From Peribacillus simplex (lineage in GTDB: Bacteria > Bacillota > Bacilli > Bacillales > DSM-1321), in assembly GCF_001542915.1 (NCBI RefSeq), contig NZ_LNNH01000010.1, forward strand, positions 119,039-183,038: a DNA stretch of 64,000 nt. Direction: 5' to 3'. The position numbers were made by a program, and so were the translations under genes. Below, piece by piece: positions 7,253 through 15,740 of the stretch (positions within the stretch are counted from its first letter, which is position 1; the number at the start of each line of letters is the position of its first letter). Under the pieces are notes generated by a model, which was not told the origin of the DNA, did not search any database, and was given only the letters and a program-made list of their open reading frames with translations.

Positions 7253-8971
7253 TTACACCCATTGAAACTGTGCTTGATGAAGCTTGCTGTACTTTCCGCC
7301 GACTTCAATCAGCTCATGATGAGTTCCTTGTTCGGTTATTCCCTCTTCGGTGATGACGAGGATTCGATCGGCATTTTTGATCGTCGCCAGTCGATGGGCA
7401 ATCACGAGTGTGGTTCTCCCTTTGGATAGTTCGTTCAAGGCTTTTTGGATCGCTGCTTCCGTTTCGGAATCCAAGGCTGATGTGGCTTCATCAAGGATGA
7501 GGATCGGCGGGTTTTTCAAGAACATGCGGGCGATGGAGACCCTTTGTTTTTGACCTCCTGATAGTTTGACGCCGCGTTCCCCGATCAATGTGTCCAAGCC
7601 ATCAGGCATATTGTGAATGATCTCTTCTAGCTGGGCGCGTCTTACTGTATCCCAGATTTCCTCGTCGGTTGCATCCAGTTTTCCATAGGTAAGGTTGTCC
7701 CTGATCGTTCCATCAAATAGAAAGACATCTTGTTGGACGATTCCGATATGATGACGCAGGGATTCCATAGTCATGCTTTTGATGTTGATGCCATCGATTT
7801 CGATCTCGCCTGAATCTATATCATAAAATCGCGGAAGCAAGCTGCAAATCGTCGTTTTTCCAGCTCCGGACGGGCCGACAAGGGCGATGGTTTCGCCGTT
7901 GTTTACGCTGAAAGTGATATGGCTGAGGACGTTTCCTTTTCCCTCGTAACCGAATGTGACATTTTTGTATGTGATGTCTCCTTTTACATGCTTCACATCG
8001 ATGGCATCCGGTGCATCGAGCTCATCTGGTGCCGTGTTCAGCAATTCCAAATAACGGCGGAAGCCTGCGATTCCCTTTGGATAGGTTTCGATCACGGAGT
8101 TGATTTGGTTAATCGGTGTCAGGAATACATTGGAAAGCAGCACGAATGCGATGAATTCACCAAACGTCATTTGTCCATAAATGACGAACCAAGTTCCGCA
8201 CCCTAGGACAAACAATGAAATGATCTTCATCAGCATATGACTAATAGAGAAATTCCAGGCCATGACCTTATAGGCAACAAGCTTTGTTTTACGAAAACGG
8301 CCATTGTTCACTGCGAATTTTTCCATTTCGTGTGTTTCATTCGTAAATGCCTTGACGACACGAATGCCGCTAACATTGTTTTCGACTCTTGCATTGAAAT
8401 CTGCAATATCCGCAAACATTTGATTGAAGGCATGTGACATTTTTTTACTAAAGTAAATGGATAGGCTAATTAAGAATGGAATGATGATGAATGTTAATAA
8501 AGCGAGTTTCCAATTGATGGAGAGCATTAAACCAAAGGCGCCAAACAGTGTCATCACGGCAATGAACAAGTCCTCAGGTCCATGATGGGCAATTTCCCCT
8601 ATGTCCATTAAATCATTGGTCATCCGTGAAACGAGGTGGCCTGTCTTCGTATTATCAAAAAAGCGATTGGACAATTTCTGAACATGGTTGAATAGCTTTC
8701 TGCGCATATCCGTCTCGATATTGATTCCGAGCATATGCCCCCAGTATGTAACGACATAATGCAGGAAGGCCGTCACTACATAAATGCCCAATAAACCAAT
8801 GCACGCCCAGATGATAAAGGTCCAGTTACCTGTAGGCAATAAATCATCGATCACCTTATTGAAGGCCAAGGGAAAGGCGAGCTCCAGTAAGGCGGCCAAA
8901 ATCGCACAAGAAAAATCAATGATGAATAACCATTTATACGGCTTATAGTAAGCAAAAAAGTCTTTTAACAT
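7253..8971 (-). CDS. ABC exporter, fused permease and ATPase (YgaD/MsbA-like)
   Basis: This 572-residue half-transporter has six membrane helices (about residues 15-310) and a nucleotide-binding domain (about 330-570). Visible motifs are Walker A GPSGAGKTT, signature LSGGQKQRVSIARMF, Walker B ILILDEATSALD and the switch histidine in VIAHRLATI. Such proteins homodimerise and flip lipids or export drugs; the substrate is unknown. The N-terminus MLKDFFAYYKPYKW resembles Bacillus YgaD. The GGAGG is about 14 bases from ATG 8971, longer than usual, but no nearer in-frame start is better placed. Transcription appears monocistronic with its own terminator. The 3' end has been duplicated downstream (6717-6925). 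Confidence 0.88.
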   Translation of the reverse strand: MLKDFFAYYKPYKWLFIIDFSCAILAALLELAFPLAFNKVIDDLLPTGNWTFIIWACIGLLGIYVVTAFLHYVVTYWGHMLGINIETDMRRKLFNHVQKLSNRFFDNTKTGHLVSRMTNDLMDIGEIAHHGPEDLFIAVMTLFGAFGLMLSINWKLALLTFIIIPFLISLSIYFSKKMSHAFNQMFADIADFNARVENNVSGIRVVKAFTNETHEMEKFAVNNGRFRKTKLVAYKVMAWNFSISHMLMKIISLFVLGCGTWFVIYGQMTFGEFIAFVLLSNVFLTPINQINSVIETYPKGIAGFRRYLELLNTAPDELDAPDAIDVKHVKGDITYKNVTFGYEGKGNVLSHITFSVNNGETIALVGPSGAGKTTICSLLPRFYDIDSGEIEIDGINIKSMTMESLRHHIGIVQQDVFLFDGTIRDNLTYGKLDATDEEIWDTVRRAQLEEIIHNMPDGLDTLIGERGVKLSGGQKQRVSIARMFLKNPPILILDEATSALDSETEAAIQKALNELSKGRTTLVIAHRLATIKNADRILVITEEGITEQGTHHELIEVGGKYSKLHQAQFQWV

Positions 8972-9098
8972 AACAACCAGGATTTCCTCCTTTAAAGTAA
9001 GAAAGAAGATTTCCGTGAAAGTAACCTATTTTCAACGAAAATCTCCCTCATTCACTTCCTATTAAAATCTTAATCTAACATGATATGATCCGTAACGA

Positions 9099-10121
9099 TC
9101 ATTTAAACAAATCTGGATGCATTTCCTTCGCTAACATTTCCATTCCTTCTATCGTACTGTAGCTATAGCTGAACATATAGTTGTAATCCACGGCATAAAT
9201 TTGTTTGTTTTTGATTGCTTTCATGCTGGATAGCTTTTCATTTGCATATAGTGCTGCTTTAATCTTATCTGCACTTACTCCATCAGCGGTGCTCCAATCA
9301 GGAATGATCAATACATCCGGATCAGCTTCAATCAGCCTTTCTACACTAACCTCTCCCTTTTCATCTTTGAAAATATTATTTAGCTTAACCATTGAAAATG
9401 AGTCATTAAAGAAGGTTTCGTCATGAGCTGCGTATACATACACTTCTTTCGGATCACTCATATGTAAATAAGCGAACGTTTCTTCTTCTTTAATACTTGA
9501 TAATTTGGAAGTGATCGAATCTTGTTTAGCCTTTAGTTCTTTAATGAAAACATCTGCCTTGTCTTGTACATTAAACAGATTACCGAGGTTTTCAATATCT
9601 TTATAGATGGAATTATACGTTCCTCCCGTGACGGATGAATTCAGTACGTACGTTTTAACGCCCATTTCATTAAGTGAATCGACTGTTCCCACTCCCCAAT
9701 CAGCGTTATCGAATAAACCGCCGCGACCGTAGACTAGATCTGGATCCGTTCCTAATGTAACTTCTTTCCCTACATACTCGTCACTCAGCATTTTTAGTTT
9801 ATCGTATTCTTTTTCGACTGCTTTATCGGGCGCTCCGAAGTTTGCGCCGACACCGACAATTTTGTCACCTAATCCTAGATGCAATAACAGTTCTGCTGCC
9901 GGTCTTGTATTAGCCATGACTCGTTCAGGTGCTTTATCGAAGACTTGATCCTTTTTCTCCCACGTTGTCCCGCCTTCAGCTTTAGTGAAGTTTTCAATGG
10001 TTAATGGGTATTGGCTTTTTGGTTCCTGTTTATCTTCAGAGCTAGTCTTGGTTGATGTTCCGCAGGCTGTCAGCGTTAACATCGCCGCCAACCCGACTCC
10101 TAGTAATAATCTCTTTTTCAA
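9099..10121 (-). CDS. iron-siderophore ABC transporter substrate-binding lipoprotein
   Basis: This is a class III periplasmic-binding-type lipoprotein of 340 residues. It has a positively charged N-terminus, a hydrophobic stretch and the lipobox LTAC with Cys20, so it should be anchored outside the membrane. The FhuD/FepB-like fold is indicated by PERVMANTRPAAELLLHLGL near residue 70 and by DPDVLIIPDW and KNKQIYAVD later. TTG 10121 is taken as the start because AGGAGG lies seven bases away; a longer frame from 10154 would overlap the ATPase gene and spoil the signal peptide. It is the last gene of permease-ATPase-binding protein, with 16 bases after the ATPase stop. A Fur box before the permease gene implies iron repression. 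The exact siderophore is unknown. Confidence 0.87.
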   Translation of the reverse strand: MKKRLLLGVGLAAMLTLTACGTSTKTSSEDKQEPKSQYPLTIENFTKAEGGTTWEKKDQVFDKAPERVMANTRPAAELLLHLGLGDKIVGVGANFGAPDKAVEKEYDKLKMLSDEYVGKEVTLGTDPDLVYGRGGLFDNADWGVGTVDSLNEMGVKTYVLNSSVTGGTYNSIYKDIENLGNLFNVQDKADVFIKELKAKQDSITSKLSSIKEEETFAYLHMSDPKEVYVYAAHDETFFNDSFSMVKLNNIFKDEKGEVSVERLIEADPDVLIIPDWSTADGVSADKIKAALYANEKLSSMKAIKNKQIYAVDYNYMFSYSYSTIEGMEMLAKEMHPDLFK

Positions 10122-10137
10122 TTGTCTTCCTCCTATT

Positions 10138-10899
10138 TTATACGCCATACGCAAAACCTAATCCATTCGTAACTGGATTGATATACGTTTGGCACTTGAT
10201 TTTATACAATGCTTCGACTGTGTCAGGTGTCAGGACCTCTTCAGGCGTACCCTGTGCGTAGACTTCTCCATCTTTTATGGCATAAAGGTAGTCGCAATAA
10301 TGGGCAGCCATTTCCAGGTCATGTAGGGCTGCAAGCACTCCGATTTGTAAATTCCTTACACATGATAAAATTTCGATCTGATAGCGAATATCCAAGTGAT
10401 TCGTCGGTTCATCCAATATCATGAATTTCGGCTGCTGGGCAATCGTCCTTGCTAGTATGACCCTTTGCTTCTCACCGCCGGAAAGTGATAGGAAACTGCG
10501 GTCCTTGTAATCAAGCAGATTGGTTCGTGCCAGCGATTCTTCCACGATCATGAAATCTTCTTGTTTATCGGACTCCAGCATTTTCTTATGCGGCGTTCTG
10601 CCCAGCATGACCATTTGGTGCACCGTCAGATCGAAATTCACTTCATTGAATTGGCCCACGACACCCAGTTGCTGTGAAACCTTCTTTTCAGAGGTTTTCA
10701 AAACATCCATATCGTCTAATAGAACCGTACCTTTATGAGGGGATAGGCTTTTATAAATACTTTTTAATAGAGTTGATTTGCCACAGCCGTTCGGACCGAT
10801 CAAGCCAACAAATTGTTGTTTCTTTACTAGAATTGATATGTCCTTCACAATTTCCTTCTTGCCAATTTTTATTCCCATATCTTTCGCGATTAATTGCAT
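10138..10899 (-). CDS. iron-siderophore ABC transporter ATPase (FecE-type)
   Basis: This is a 253-residue cytoplasmic ATPase that powers the importer. Walker A is GPNGCGKSTLLKSI (about residues 36-49), the signature is LSGGEKQRVILAR, and Walker B is FMILDEPTNHLD, with ALHDLEMAAHYCD after it, as in FecE/BtuD proteins. The C-terminus carries EEVLTPDTVEALY, the usual extension of this subfamily. GGAGG precedes ATG 10899, and only three bases separate it from the permease gene, so the two are cotranscribed. Confidence 0.9.
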   Translation of the reverse strand: MQLIAKDMGIKIGKKEIVKDISILVKKQQFVGLIGPNGCGKSTLLKSIYKSLSPHKGTVLLDDMDVLKTSEKKVSQQLGVVGQFNEVNFDLTVHQMVMLGRTPHKKMLESDKQEDFMIVEESLARTNLLDYKDRSFLSLSGGEKQRVILARTIAQQPKFMILDEPTNHLDIRYQIEILSCVRNLQIGVLAALHDLEMAAHYCDYLYAIKDGEVYAQGTPEEVLTPDTVEALYKIKCQTYINPVTNGLGFAYGV

Positions 10900-10902
10900 G
10901 TT

Positions 10903-11970
10903 TCACCCTCCGAAATTGTAGCCTTTTTTCACAATCATGTAGATGAATAATGGCGAACCAATAACAGATGTAATGATTCCAATGGGCAGTTCAACATTGG
11001 TGATCAACGTTCTTGACAAGATGTCCGCCCAAATTAAAAACAGTCCGCCCAACAAAATGGTTCCTAACGTTAATCGTTTATGGTCTGCACCAAATATCCC
11101 CCGAGTTATATGAGGGATGATCAACCCTACAAAACCAATCATTCCTGCGTATGCCACCATCGTTCCCGTGATAAGGGCTGTAACGATCATGTAAAATTTA
11201 CGATAGGCGCTTAAGTTAATCCCTAGCGTGATCGCGGATTCATCGCCTAGCAGCATCGTATTCAGCACTCGATGCTGGAAGAGGAACAACGCGCAACCAA
11301 GCAATACGATGATTGCCAGGATCGGTGTTTTTCCCCAGCTTGATGATGCCAGGCTTCCCATCGACCAAAAGGTGACGGTTTTAATGCCTTCCGCATTGTT
11401 GGCGAAGTAGATGATCAGGCTTGAGAAGGAACTGCATAATGCACCAATGACAACACCTGAAAGGACGAGCTTGACTGATGTTGCTTTACCGCCGATACTC
11501 GATAAAACCAGTACCGCTATCGATGTCAGCATGGCCCCTGTAAATGCTCCGAATGCCACTCCGAATTGCGATAGGATCGCACCGCTTCCAAGTCCGACAA
11601 GGATGGCAAAGGTTGCCCCCAGGGAAGCTCCTGATGAAATGCCCAGGATATAGGGATCAGCCAGCGGATTTTGCACGACGGCCTGCATCACAGCTCCGCA
11701 CAACGATAGTCCCATACCAATCAGCAGGGCAAAAATAACGCGCGGCATTCGAACTTGTAAAATAATATTTAAATAGGATTCATTTTCGACATTCAGTGAA
11801 CCCCATCTGCCATTCGTCAATGTATGAAGCATGATCTCCATCGATTGCTTGAAAGGGATATGCACCTGCCCTATCGAAACCGAGTAGACGGCGGATACCA
11901 TAATCAAACCTATTAAAAATAAAATAACAAAATAATAGTAATTACTTTTACTTGCTCCGTTTGTAGCCAT
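10903..11970 (-). CDS. iron-siderophore ABC transporter permease (FecCD family)
   Basis: This is a 355-residue permease with about ten membrane helices. FecCD hallmarks are RMPRVIFALLIGMGLSLCGA, NPLADPYILGISSGASLGA, GMIGFVGLIIPHITRGIFG and the C-terminal ELPIGIITSVIGSPLFIYMI. It forms the homodimeric channel for a ferric complex delivered by the lipoprotein at 9099-10121. It is the first gene of the operon; the Fur box at 12022-12040 lies about 50 bases upstream of its start. AGGAGG is about 14 bases from the ATG, somewhat far, but no better in-frame start exists. Confidence 0.9.
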   Translation of the reverse strand: MATNGASKSNYYYFVILFLIGLIMVSAVYSVSIGQVHIPFKQSMEIMLHTLTNGRWGSLNVENESYLNIILQVRMPRVIFALLIGMGLSLCGAVMQAVVQNPLADPYILGISSGASLGATFAILVGLGSGAILSQFGVAFGAFTGAMLTSIAVLVLSSIGGKATSVKLVLSGVVIGALCSSFSSLIIYFANNAEGIKTVTFWSMGSLASSSWGKTPILAIIVLLGCALFLFQHRVLNTMLLGDESAITLGINLSAYRKFYMIVTALITGTMVAYAGMIGFVGLIIPHITRGIFGADHKRLTLGTILLGGLFLIWADILSRTLITNVELPIGIITSVIGSPLFIYMIVKKGYNFGG

Positions 11971-12021
11971 TTCTTACTACATTCACCTCCTGTATGATGA
12001 ATAAATTTGACTAAATATATT

Positions 12022-12040
12022 TGATAATGATTATCATTCT
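12022..12040 (-). promoter_or_regulatory. Fur box of the siderophore transporter operon
   Basis: TGATAATGATTATCATTCT matches the 7-1-7 Fur consensus TGATAATNATTATCA at all 14 defined positions. It lies upstream of the FecCD permease gene. With iron, Fur should repress the three-gene transporter operon. Confidence 0.88.
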
Positions 12041-12122
12041 CGAAAATCATCATAATATGTAACTTGAAATAATACAACATAAATTTTTTTTATAGTCGAT
12101 TATTTTCTTTGATAGAACAAGA

Positions 12123-12156
12123 AAAAAGGGCCATTCCCAGTGGAATGGCCCTTTCG
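12123..12156 (-). terminator. intrinsic terminator after metQ
   Basis: The hairpin AAAGGGCCATTCC / GGAATGGCCCTTT with a four-base loop follows metQ. A diverged copy survives in the relic at 1268-1308. Confidence 0.85.
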
Positions 12157-12167
12157 TTGCCTAACAT

Positions 12168-12995
12168 TCAAAAGGCCGGTATGGCCGTTTCGCTATACTT
12201 TTCTTCTAAGAATTTGCGTACCTCCGGGCTTGTCATCGCCTTTGCCAGCTTTTGGACCGGTTCGGAGTCGACATTATCCTTGCGTGCCACCAAGGTAATT
12301 GCAAAGTCATTTTCAACACCCTCCGTGAGAAGAGCGTCATTTTTTGGCGTCAAACCAAGCGGTGCAGCGTAAGCGGGTGTGATCACGATCGCATCAGCTT
12401 CATCATACGTTCTTGCCAGCATCAATAAATCCACTTCTTTAAACTTATAATTTTTAGGGTTTTCCGTAATATCAGATATCGTATAGTATGGGCCCTTTTT
12501 TTCCTTCAACGTGATCACTTTATGCTGTGCCAGCAATGATAATGACCGATCGATGTTCGATACGTCATTTGCGATCGCAATGACGGCACCCTCCGGCATT
12601 TTATCCATGGAGTCGTATTTCTTGGAATATACACCATAATTGGCGAAGTAAATCGGTTTCACTGGAACAAGCTCGGCATTTTTGTTTCGATTGAATTCCT
12701 CCATATACGGAACGTGCTGGAAGAAGTTCACATCGACTTCTTTTGCCGCGAGTGCGGTATTCGGCTGGACATTATCACTCAATACGACTATATCGAGGTT
12801 AATGCCTTCCTCTGCCAGTTTTGGTTTAACAAGCTCTAGTATTTCCGTCATCGGCGGGATGAGTGAGGCCACTTTCAATGTTACCTCTTCCTTCTCCTCT
12901 TTTTTCGCAGTTTCTTTCTCTTTTTCTTCATTCGCCTTGCCGCACCCTGCTAAAAGCAGCATCATTGCTGCCATGAGAAAGAGTATTTTTTTCAT
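12168..12995 (-). CDS. MetQ/NlpA-family substrate-binding lipoprotein
   Basis: This 275-residue lipoprotein has signal MKKILFLMAAMMLLLAGCG (lipobox LAGC, Cys18) followed by a lysine- and glutamate-rich linker. The NlpA/MetQ domain shows VKPKLAEEGINLDIVVLSD, ALAAKEVDVNFFQHVPYME, VIAIANDVSNIDRSL and the C-terminal KAMTSPEVRKFLEEKY. It should bind methionine or a related compound outside the cell. ATG 12995 follows GGAGG by eight bases; a longer frame from 13010 is rejected. It is the last gene of the metN-metI-metQ operon. Family members bind L- or D-methionine, but some take other ligands, and the Fur-type context here makes the substrate less certain. Confidence 0.87.
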   Translation of the reverse strand: MKKILFLMAAMMLLLAGCGKANEEKEKETAKKEEKEEVTLKVASLIPPMTEILELVKPKLAEEGINLDIVVLSDNVQPNTALAAKEVDVNFFQHVPYMEEFNRNKNAELVPVKPIYFANYGVYSKKYDSMDKMPEGAVIAIANDVSNIDRSLSLLAQHKVITLKEKKGPYYTISDITENPKNYKFKEVDLLMLARTYDEADAIVITPAYAAPLGLTPKNDALLTEGVENDFAITLVARKDNVDSEPVQKLAKAMTSPEVRKFLEEKYSETAIPAF

Positions 12996-13013
12996 GATGG
13001 TTTCCTCCATTAT

Positions 13014-13676
13014 TTATCTTTTGTCGATCATTCTGGCTGCAGCTGTGCCAATGAATTGGATCAGCTGTACGAGAATGATCATAATGATAATCATATAAAT
13101 CATCAGCTCTGTTTGAAACTGCTGATAGCCGTACCTGATGGCGAAATCGCCGATACCGCCGCCTCCGACCACTCCCATGATCGTAGAATAGGAAATGAAG
13201 CTGATAATCGATGTCGTCAGTCCAAGGACCAGCCCTGAGCGTGCCTCCACGTATAAAAATTTAAAGATGACATCCTTCACGGAAGCCCCCATGGAAATGG
13301 CTGCCTCGACCACACCCTTCGGCACATCCAATAAAGATTGCTCGACCAAACGCGAATAATGGGCAATCGCAATGATCGCCAATGGAACGCAAGCCGCTGC
13401 CGTACCAATGGCTGTGCCGATCAAGAGTCTTGTAAACGGGATCAAAAAAACGACCAATAATAAAAAAGGAAAAGAACGAATGATATTGACCAATAAATTC
13501 AAAATCGAAAAAGCCCACGGATTATCAAGTAGCTGGCCCTTCCGGCAAAGAAGCAGCAAGGTCCCGACCGGCAATCCAATCACGATTGCAGCTAAGATGG
13601 ACACACCAACCATCGTAATCGTTGCGGCAATCGACTGCCAGATTTCTGCCTCATATTGCACTAAAATCTCAGGCAT
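13014..13676 (-). CDS. MetI-family ABC transporter permease
   Basis: This 220-residue permease has five or six membrane helices and the MetI/binding-protein-dependent loop VVEAAISMGASVKDVIFKFL. The N-terminal SIAATITMVGVSILAAIVIG and FPFLLLVVFLIPFTRLLIG are family-like. It forms the membrane dimer that MetN drives. The start ATG 13676 overlaps the end of metN by eight bases, so translation is coupled. Part of a decayed second copy is found at 1433-1515. Confidence 0.9.
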   Translation of the reverse strand: MPEILVQYEAEIWQSIAATITMVGVSILAAIVIGLPVGTLLLLCRKGQLLDNPWAFSILNLLVNIIRSFPFLLLVVFLIPFTRLLIGTAIGTAAACVPLAIIAIAHYSRLVEQSLLDVPKGVVEAAISMGASVKDVIFKFLYVEARSGLVLGLTTSIISFISYSTIMGVVGGGGIGDFAIRYGYQQFQTELMIYMIIIMIILVQLIQFIGTAAARMIDKR

Positions 13677-14418
13677 GGCCGATCCCGCCTTTCTCAGCTA
13701 ATTGTTCGATGAAGTACTCTGGACGATTATCGCTTTTTTCAATCCCCGTCGGTTCGATCATGACAGTGTCATGTATCTCACCAGCTGCCATGACCGTTAC
13801 ACGATTGCATATACTTTTGATGACATCCAGTTCATGACTGACAATCACAATCGTCACACCGAAGCGTTCGTTTATATTCGCCAGTACCTCTAATATTTCA
13901 GCCGTTGTATTTGGATCAAGGGACGAGGTCGGTTCATCACATAACAGCACTTGCGGGTTATTTGCCAATGCCCGTGCAATGGCAACCCGCTGCTTTTGCC
14001 CCCCGCTTAATTGTGCAGGGTATTTCTCCATCTCACCCTCCAATCCGACGAATCGAAGGCACTCTGCCACACGGCCCCGACGTTCCTTCTTTGGATAACT
14101 TGCCAGCTCCAAAGAAGCTGCCACATTGTCATAAACCGTTTTATTTGCGACAAGATTAAAATGCTGAAAGATCATCCCGATCGACTTCCTTGCCTCTCGA
14201 AGTCCTTTATTGTTCAATATTGTCAAGCTTTGGCCGTTTATCTCCACCTCGCCCGCATCTGGGGTCTCCAGCAAATTCATCAGTCGCAGCAGCGTTGATT
14301 TCCCTGCTCCGCTTGCCCCGATTATGCCATGAATTTCCCCTCTTGGTATGGTCAAAGTGACAGACTTAATGGCCTGAAACTGTGAAAACTTCTTACTCAC
14401 TTGATGCAGGTTGATCAT
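13669..14418 (-). CDS. MetN-like ABC transporter ATPase lacking the C-terminal regulatory domain
   Basis: The ATPase has 249 residues. Walker A is GASGAGKSTLLRLMNLL, the signature LSGGQKQRVAIARAL, Walker B VLLCDEPTSSLDP, then VIVSHELDVIKSICNRV, all typical of MetN. Known MetN proteins have about 340 residues because a NIL/C2 domain follows and mediates inhibition by internal methionine. This protein stops about 30 residues after the ATPase core (ending EQLAEKGGIGHA), so that domain is absent. The stop is embedded in the overlapping metI start, so the truncation is not an obvious frameshift. No SAM (S-box) riboswitch is visible upstream, while a Fur-like site is. It may transport something other than methionine; that is inference. 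Confidence 0.85.
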   Translation of the reverse strand: MINLHQVSKKFSQFQAIKSVTLTIPRGEIHGIIGASGAGKSTLLRLMNLLETPDAGEVEINGQSLTILNNKGLREARKSIGMIFQHFNLVANKTVYDNVAASLELASYPKKERRGRVAECLRFVGLEGEMEKYPAQLSGGQKQRVAIARALANNPQVLLCDEPTSSLDPNTTAEILEVLANINERFGVTIVIVSHELDVIKSICNRVTVMAAGEIHDTVMIEPTGIEKSDNRPEYFIEQLAEKGGIGHA

Positions 14419-14615
14419 AAAATCCCACTTTCCATTGTAAGTATATCGCTCCTCATCATCTTTTCATCAAGACACATTATTTTATCAATTAATGAGGACC
14501 AATTGCAAAGACACAAATTAACAGTTAAAGACTCCCAATCCCTTTCAGCTCCCTCTTTCCATTTTAAAAAAGCCATAAAGAACAAATTCCTGGCTTTTCT
14601 CATAACCGAATTAGA

Positions 14616-14630
14616 TAAGAATGATTATCA
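14616..14630 (-). promoter_or_regulatory. Fur-like box upstream of the MetNIQ-like operon
   Basis: Read on the minus strand, TGATAATCATTCTTA matches 12 of the 14 defined positions of TGATAATNATTATCA. It lies about 200 bases before the metN-like start and about 100 bases from the stronger Fur box of the divergent esterase, so it could serve either gene. Confidence 0.5.
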
Positions 14631-14711
14631 TCAAGCTTACCAGATACAAGTTTTCACTCCATGATTTGAATAATGCCTTTCAAAATGATGGCGAGTGTAT
14701 TATAATCATAG

Positions 14712-14734
14712 TTGATAATGGTTATCATTATCAA
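14712..14734 (+). promoter_or_regulatory. Fur box of the siderophore esterase gene, with nearby -10
   Basis: The palindrome TGATAATGGTTATCA (14713-14727) sits inside a longer inverted repeat extending to TTATCAA. A TATAAT at 14701-14706 could be the -10, so bound Fur would cover the transcription start. Confidence 0.87.
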
Positions 14735-14765
14735 CTATTTACCTGAAGAATATGGAGGCACATGC

Positions 14766-15539
14766 ATGATTCGATACCTTAATAAAAAAGTGGCCGACCA
14801 TGAGGTATGTGTCATTCTGCCCTCTGGTTACGATCAAACCAAGAAATACCGTACGATTTATATGCATGACGGGGGAAAAACGGCCATGCAAGCTGTAAAC
14901 TATATCGATCATTTGATTCTTTCCGGTCAAATTGAACCACTGATCGTCATCGGGATTGCCCCGATCCATCGCAACGATGACTATACGCCATGGGCGGCCC
15001 CCTCGCTTGCCCCGCAAGGCACTGACTTTGGAGGTCAGGCGCACGCTTATTTACATACCGTTGTAACCGAAATAAAGCCTTATATAGATGCCCATTATGC
15101 AACGAATCCCGAGCCTTCACATACAGCCATTTCCGGCTGCTCCTTGGGAGGACTCGTTTCGATTTTCGCCTCCTACTATCATCCTGAGGTATTCCATCAG
15201 TATATTTCCTTATCTCCTTCCTTTTGGTACGAGGATGTTCTTCGCTATCTTCAGGGGGAAAAGATTGCACGACAAGGAAAAAGCTATAGCAAACCAACTG
15301 TGAATCGTCAGAATCATCAGCTCTATTTATATGTTGGCGAATTGGAGGGCATTTATAAAGAAACCGCACAAAAGCATATGGTCGACTATACGAAGAAGGC
15401 CCACCTTGAATTCATCAAGGAAGGCTATTTGGAGTCCAATCTATTATTTGAGTTGAATCCAGAAGGAACTCATGATGACCTATTCTTCTCCAACTACTTC
15501 ATTGAGGCACTTCGCCGGTTATTTGGCATAAACGGTTGA
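14766..15539 (+). CDS. siderophore esterase-like alpha/beta hydrolase (YbbA-like)
   Basis: The product is a 257-residue cytoplasmic esterase of the esterase-D/Fes-like family. Near residues 120-126, ISGCSLGG is the nucleophile elbow (G-x-S-x-G), with TIYMHDGGKT and PLIVIGIAP before it and a GTHDD segment near the end as a likely histidine-acid pair. It resembles Bacillus YbbA, encoded beside the feuABC transporter. Such enzymes hydrolyse ester siderophores after import to release iron. ATG 14766 has GGAGG seven bases upstream. The strong Fur box just upstream supports an iron role. No siderophore biosynthesis genes are in the window, so it may act on imported foreign siderophores. The substrate is not known. 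Confidence 0.82.
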   Translation: MIRYLNKKVADHEVCVILPSGYDQTKKYRTIYMHDGGKTAMQAVNYIDHLILSGQIEPLIVIGIAPIHRNDDYTPWAAPSLAPQGTDFGGQAHAYLHTVVTEIKPYIDAHYATNPEPSHTAISGCSLGGLVSIFASYYHPEVFHQYISLSPSFWYEDVLRYLQGEKIARQGKSYSKPTVNRQNHQLYLYVGELEGIYKETAQKHMVDYTKKAHLEFIKEGYLESNLLFELNPEGTHDDLFFSNYFIEALRRLFGING

Positions 15540-15553
15540 ATCGTTACCTATCA

Positions 15554-15606
15554 CAAAAACCGCCAAGATTGGTGATGTTCACCAAGCCTTGGCGGTTTCT
15601 TTTTTA
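15554..15606 (+). terminator. intrinsic terminator after the esterase gene
   Basis: The stem AAAACCGCCAAG / CTTGGCGGTTT, containing a smaller inner hairpin (TTGGTGA / TCACCAA), is followed by TCTTTTTT. Confidence 0.88.
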
Positions 15607-15740
15607 CAACGGTCTTCAGCCATTGGCGAATCGAAAGTCCCCGCTCATGATGGTCGGCACGACATAAGCATGATTTTGAGACTGTTCAACAGCCTTTCAT
15701 CGATAAAGTGATTGCCATCAGCATAGGTACAGCAAAACCC

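Noticed and set aside
14419-14765. Possible S-box (SAM riboswitch) upstream of the metN-like gene
   Set aside because: The leader shows neither the AGAGAGGTGGAGGGA-type core nor the usual SAM-I helices. A weak hairpin AAAAGCCA / TGGCTTTT near 14566-14600 has a 15-base loop and was not called.
15620-15740. Possible MOSC-like fragment (plus strand, [13 protein letters not shown])
   Set aside because: Only about 13 residues look family-like and the frame is short; too weak to call a relic.
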